This document shows positions 62,981 to 64,000 of a stretch of 64,000 nucleotides of DNA, in pieces. The notes below the pieces were generated by a model that worked only from the letters and a program-made list of their open reading frames with translations, made no database searches and was not told where the DNA came from. The stretch spans positions 326,352 through 390,351 of the forward strand of contig CAUYUJ010021137.1 of assembly GCA_963575745.1 (NCBI GenBank). Reading direction: 5' to 3'. Numbering within the stretch: position 1 is the first letter of the stretch; the number at the start of each line of letters is the position of its first letter. Origin of the DNA: Prorocentrum cordatum. Lineage: Eukaryota; Sar; Dinophyceae; Prorocentrales; Prorocentraceae. The position numbers and the translations under genes were made by a program.

Positions 62981-63735
62981 TTCTTCTTCGTCCTCCGCCC
63001 TCCGCCCCCTCTTGCCCACCTACCCCCATCTCTCCTCCCTCCTCTCCCCTCTTCCAGCTCAGGCCTTGGGGAGAGCGAGCTTGCACAGCGGGCGCCCTGG
63101 GCCGTGGTGCTCATCAGTGCTACGCCCCCCCCTGGCGCTCGCGGCTGTGCACCTCGCTTCCGCGAATGGCCGATCCTATGCGGTCCCCCTCCATCCTCCC
63201 CTGACCCCCGACGTCGTGAAGTCGACCCCTGGAGGTCTCGTCGGCTCCCAGGCGGTGGATGTGGATAAGTCCCCGCCTCGCTCCGAGGGCGCCTGGGCCC
63301 CTCCCCGCTCCTGCTCCCCCTTCCTCTCCCGCCTCTCCCCGCCGCCCTGCTCCGCCCCGGGGCGCCGGCCAGCCCCTCCTCCTCCTCCCTCCTCCTCTTC
63401 TCCTCCTCCTCGCTCCTCCTCCCCTCCTCCTCCTCCTCCTCCTCCTCCTCCTTCCCTCCTCCTCCTCCTCCTCCTCTCCGCTCCTCCGCCGCCCTCCTCC
63501 TCCTCCTCCTCCTCCTCCCTCCCCTCCCTCCTCCTCCCTCCTCTCCTCCTCCTCCTCCTCCTCCTCCTCCTCCTCCTCCTCTCCTCATCCCATCCTCCTC
63601 CTCCTCCCTCCTCCTCCTCCTCCTCTCCTCCCTCCTCTCCCTCCTCCTACTCTCCTCCCTCACTCCTCCTCCTCCTTCCTCCTCCTCCTCCTCCTCCTCC
63701 TCCTCCTCCTCCTCCCGCTTCTCCTCCTCCGCCCT
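62640..63735. repeat. CTC/CCT polypyrimidine arrays with a short unique island
   Basis: C/T-only blocks at 62720-62930 and 63370-63735, TTC at 62945-62990, separated by a GC-rich unique island (about 63050-63365). Long proline/serine/leucine frames here come from the repeats. Confidence 0.9.
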
Positions 63736-64000
63736 CCGGCCGCCATCCCCCTCCCCCAAGCGGGCCCCAGCGGCCGCCTCCGGAGGTGCGCAGGGTGGAC
63801 GAGAGCGACAGCGGCCTGAAGGGCCTCCACCACCCGGACGTCGGAGAGCAAAAAGGCGACGGTCCTCAGATGTAGGCCTCCTACAGTGAGCGGCTTGAAT
63901 AAGGAACACCTACTTTTCAAAAGGGGCTCGGTCGTTCCTTAGGCTTGCATGCGTTATTTACAGTTCCTTATGCGTTGTTTGTTGTTTATCGTTCCTTATG
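63736..64000. other. Window end, unique sequence
   Basis: GTTCCTTATG or a close variant occurs at about 63935, 63962 and 63991, a short repeat that may continue beyond the window. Nothing else seen. Confidence 0.4.

Noticed and set aside
1-64000. CRISPR arrays, tRNA or rRNA genes, bacterial operons
   Set aside because: The tandem repeats have no unique spacers, no cloverleaf or rRNA core was recognised, and the splice sites and leader relics point to a eukaryotic nuclear genome.

Overview
The window looks like nuclear DNA of a dinoflagellate. The strongest reason is an exact 21-base copy of the conserved dinoflagellate spliced leader (CCGTAGCC...GGCTCAAG) at 58019-58039, with degenerate copies directly upstream of three other reading frames. 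GC-AG introns, a lysine/alanine-rich KRPAAS tail, long trinucleotide arrays and a very low gene density fit this. The closest impression is a Prorocentrum-type genome; that is recollection, not a search result. Two 100-base N gaps (27403-27502, 60884-60983) show it is a scaffold.

Most of the window is simple or tandem repeat: GAG/CTC, GAT/CAT, GTC and TTG trinucleotide arrays, AT-rich ACTAAT-type arrays, a 1.1 kb CATA array and several minisatellites with 21, 41, 54, 66, 73 and 77 base units. Because most arrays have a unit divisible by three, they give long open frames on both strands that are not genes.

Layout. 1-17 kb: repeats and GC-rich DNA, one weak minus-strand exon near 12.3-12.7 kb. 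17.6-19.5 kb: a decayed LINE with endonuclease remnants. 20-26 kb: repeats, including an inverted duplication (20.99-21.40 and 25.60-26.24 kb). 26.4-28.8 kb: four exon-like segments, probably parts of one plus-strand gene of unknown product. 29.9-36 kb: a repeating composite (115-base motif, TTG array, 41-base minisatellite) and a foldback-like element (30.8-32.2 kb). 36.2-48.9 kb: four plus-strand genes or pseudogenes (called A, B, C and D here), bracketed on both sides by the same 54-base hairpin-forming minisatellite. A, B and D each have a spliced-leader relic just upstream, the signature of mRNA copied back into DNA. D resembles a DDE transposase of CACTA type with two in-frame stops. 51.55-58.04 kb: an apparently intact LINE (ORF1 plus endonuclease/reverse transcriptase/RNase H ORF2), minus strand, starting exactly at a perfect spliced leader and lying inside a GGA/TCC array. 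58.1-59.4 kb: a second reverse-transcriptase remnant with two similar intron-like segments. 59.4-64 kb: GAT, GAG and CTC arrays and a degenerate telomere-like tract.

Taken together, the window is a record of reverse transcription acting on trans-spliced mRNAs: an apparently full-length LINE, two LINE remnants and several genes that seem to have passed through a leader-capped mRNA. The LINE ORF2 is the only obvious enzyme here that could have made such copies; that link is inference.
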